In this document: positions 62,385-64,000 of the stretch, one piece after another
How positions within the stretch are numbered: the stretch's first letter is position 1
How the letters are laid out: each line of letters begins with the position of its first letter
Assembly: GCF_013425765.1 (NCBI RefSeq)
Contig: NZ_JACCJZ010000017.1
Location: 1 to 64,000, forward strand
DNA: 64,000 nt
DNA from: Luteimonas deserti
GTDB taxonomy: Bacteria; Pseudomonadota; Gammaproteobacteria; Xanthomonadales; Xanthomonadaceae
Reading direction: 5' to 3'
The notes under the pieces: model-generated
What the model saw: the letters and a program-made list of their open reading frames with translations, nothing else
The model's database searches: none
What the model was told of the DNA's origin: nothing
Program-made: the position numbers and the translations under genes

Positions 62385-63707
62385 ATGACTGCCCGTTCCG
62401 GCGCGATCGCGCTGCTTCCGTTGCTCGTATTCCTGGCCCTGTTCTTCGGCGCGGGACTCTATTTCACGGCCCAGGGCGAGCCGATGGGGTTCTACCAGGT
62501 GCGCGCGCCGGTCGCGATCCTGCCCGCCCTTGCGCTCGCGGCGTGGATCGCGCACCGGCGGGGTCTGGCAGCGGGCGACCTGCTGCTACGCGGCATGGGC
62601 GAGCCCAACATCGTGCTGATGTGCCTGATCTTCCTGCTCGCCGGCGCATTCGCTTATGTCTCGAGCGCGATCGGCGCGGTGGATGCGGTGGTGGCGACCG
62701 GCTTGTCCCTGATTCCTGCGCCCTTGCTCCTGCCGGGGCTTTTCGTGTTGTCGGGCCTGATCGCACTGGCCATCGGCACGTCGATGGGCACGGTCGCCGC
62801 GGTCGTCCCGATCGCACTGGGCGTTGCCGATGCGTCGGGTCTGGACCGCGTACTGGTGGTGGGCACGGTGCTCGGCGGTGCGATGTTCGGCGACAACCTT
62901 TCGGTGATCTCGGACACCACCATCGCCGCCACCCGCACCCAGGGCGCGCAGATGCGCGACAAGTTCCGCGAGAACATCTGGATCGCCCTGCCGGCGGCGA
63001 TTGGAACCGTGGCCGTGCTGGGCGTGCTCGGTGGCGCGGCTTCGATCGACATGGCCCCCGTCGGCTCACCCTGGCTGATGCTGCCCTACATCGTGGTGCT
63101 GGTGCTGGCCGTCGCCGGGGTCGACGTGCTGGTGGTGCTTGCCCTGGGAATCCTGCTGGCCGGTGGCTTCGGCATGGCGTTCGCCGACGACTACGGGGTG
63201 ATATCGCTCGCCGCTGACATCTGGTCCGGCTTCGAAGGCATGACCGAGATCCTGCTGCTGTCGCTGCTGATCGGAGGTCTCGCCGCGCTCACCAAAGCCT
63301 GCGGCGGGCTGGACTGGCTTGCCGGGATCGTCGCCCGGTTCGCCCGCGGCCACCGCGGACGCCGCACCGGCGAGTTCAGCATCGCCGCACTGTCTGCGAC
63401 ATCCGACGTATTCACCGCCAACAACACCGTGGCGATCCTGGTCAGCGGCAGCGTCGCGCGTGACATCGCCGTCCGCCACGGCATCAGTCCGCGCCGCGCT
63501 GCCAGCCTGCTCGATATCTTCGCCTGCGTGATGCAGGGCCTGTTGCCGTATGGCGCGCAGATCCTGCTGGCGAGTTCGCTGGCAGCGGTGTCGCCGCTCG
63601 CACTCGCCGGGGGGGTCTATTACTGCTGGCTGCTGGCCCTGGTTGCGGTGGTGGCCATCGCGTGGCCGCGCCCGGAGCGGACCGTCCCGGGCGACGCCCC
63701 GGACTGA
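62385..63707 (+). CDS. NhaC-family Na+/H+ antiporter-like membrane protein
   Basis: The 440-residue protein has about 11-12 transmembrane segments (MTARSGAIALLPLLVFLALF at the start). The motifs SMGTVAAVVPIALGVADASG, GGAMFGDNLSVISDTTIAATRTQGAQMRDKFREN (ISDTT, a conserved acidic site of NhaC antiporters) and a late SATSDVFTANNTVAILVSG repeat the same pattern in the second half. It probably exchanges Na+ or a related solute against protons; NhaC relatives also include malate/lactate antiporters. The open frame extends upstream through the terminator and is not used. Confidence 0.87.
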   Translation: MTARSGAIALLPLLVFLALFFGAGLYFTAQGEPMGFYQVRAPVAILPALALAAWIAHRRGLAAGDLLLRGMGEPNIVLMCLIFLLAGAFAYVSSAIGAVDAVVATGLSLIPAPLLLPGLFVLSGLIALAIGTSMGTVAAVVPIALGVADASGLDRVLVVGTVLGGAMFGDNLSVISDTTIAATRTQGAQMRDKFRENIWIALPAAIGTVAVLGVLGGAASIDMAPVGSPWLMLPYIVVLVLAVAGVDVLVVLALGILLAGGFGMAFADDYGVISLAADIWSGFEGMTEILLLSLLIGGLAALTKACGGLDWLAGIVARFARGHRGRRTGEFSIAALSATSDVFTANNTVAILVSGSVARDIAVRHGISPRRAASLLDIFACVMQGLLPYGAQILLASSLAAVSPLALAGGVYYCWLLALVAVVAIAWPRPERTVPGDAPD

Positions 63708-64000
63708 GCAGATCCAGAGGCACAACGAGCGACCGTTCCACGGCTGATGCAACCGCTGGGGCTCGAGGTCCGTCAGCTTGCAGCGCCCCGAGCGTTCCCT
63801 CGCCGATCGACGGGATCGCCGCCCGGGGTGGCCCCACGACACAGGCCACCATCACGAGTCACCTTCCGTCACCAGTCTCGACGCAGGCAGGGCCGGGCCG
63901 GTGATCAATCGGCCGGGCAAGGACGGCCTCTTGCCACATCGATCGACGGCCGGCCCGGTCACGCAGATCCCGACACCCGGTGTGCACCGGCCCGTCGCCC
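63708..64000. other. Right-edge spacer
   Basis: The last 293 bp hold no recognisable gene. GC-rich, with short open frames of Arg/Pro/Gly-rich composition; no terminator with T-tract directly after the antiporter gene. Confidence 0.4.

Noticed and set aside
1..64000. tRNA or rRNA genes, insertion sequences, integrases, CRISPR arrays, phage islands
   Set aside because: None recognised on reading either strand; gene content is core metabolism and envelope functions.

Overview
The window is a GC-rich (roughly 70%) bacterial chromosome segment. Its gene content and order point to the gammaproteobacterial family Xanthomonadaceae/Lysobacteraceae (Lysobacter, Luteimonas or Xanthomonas type). Supporting signs are the cmk-rpsA-ihfB-lapB-O-antigen order, the rpsB-tsf//map-glnD-dapD-arsC-like-dapE order, a 41-residue type-B ribosomal protein L36, CreBCD, an NAD-type isocitrate dehydrogenase and phoB-phoR-ppk-ppx clustering. 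I found no tRNA, rRNA, insertion sequence, integrase, prophage gene or CRISPR array, so this is mostly core genome.

Layout. 1-9.8 kb: the C-terminal end of a truncated protein, two small c-type cytochromes (minus strand), then an RND efflux operon of one lipoprotein adaptor and two different RND pumps (plus). 9.9-14.5 kb: minus-strand units for agmatine breakdown (aguA; aguB with a GNAT acetyltransferase and a TraB-family protein), a small exported protein and rpmJ. 14.6-22.8 kb: plus-strand cmk, rpsA, ihfB, then tightly packed lapB, WbpL-like, WbpM-like and galU genes linking LPS control to O-antigen synthesis. 23-31.8 kb: tsf and rpsB (minus) diverge from map, glnD, dapD, an ArsC/Spx-like gene, dapE and trxC (plus). 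A REP-like inverted repeat sits just before dapE. 31.8-39 kb: a GntP-type permease diverges from a TonB-dependent receptor, followed by an SLC5-type hybrid sensor kinase. 39-45 kb: NUDIX hydrolase, mfd, GNAT, rlmJ. 45.5-49.9 kb: creB, creC, creD and a GNAT gene. 50-58.3 kb: a minus-strand phosphate cluster (phoB, phoR, ppk, ppx) plus a glycosyltransferase/PAP2-phosphatase operon. 58.6-63.7 kb: a BepA-like metalloprotease, glutaredoxin, a CMD/AhpD-fold protein, icd and an NhaC-like antiporter.

The most interesting reading is regulatory. Two separate arrays of three Pho-box heptamers, each phased at 11 bp, lie upstream of phoB (58236-58264) and upstream of the GT4 glycosyltransferase/PAP2 phosphatase pair (51713-51741). 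With ppk and ppx in between, this suggests one phosphate-starvation locus that controls polyphosphate and probably also replaces phospholipids with glycolipids. A near-perfect CreB cre-tag overlaps the creC stop codon and lies 66 bp before creD. Several long gene-less GC-rich spacers (for example 44833-45508 and 56896-57509, the latter splitting phoB from phoR) remain unexplained.
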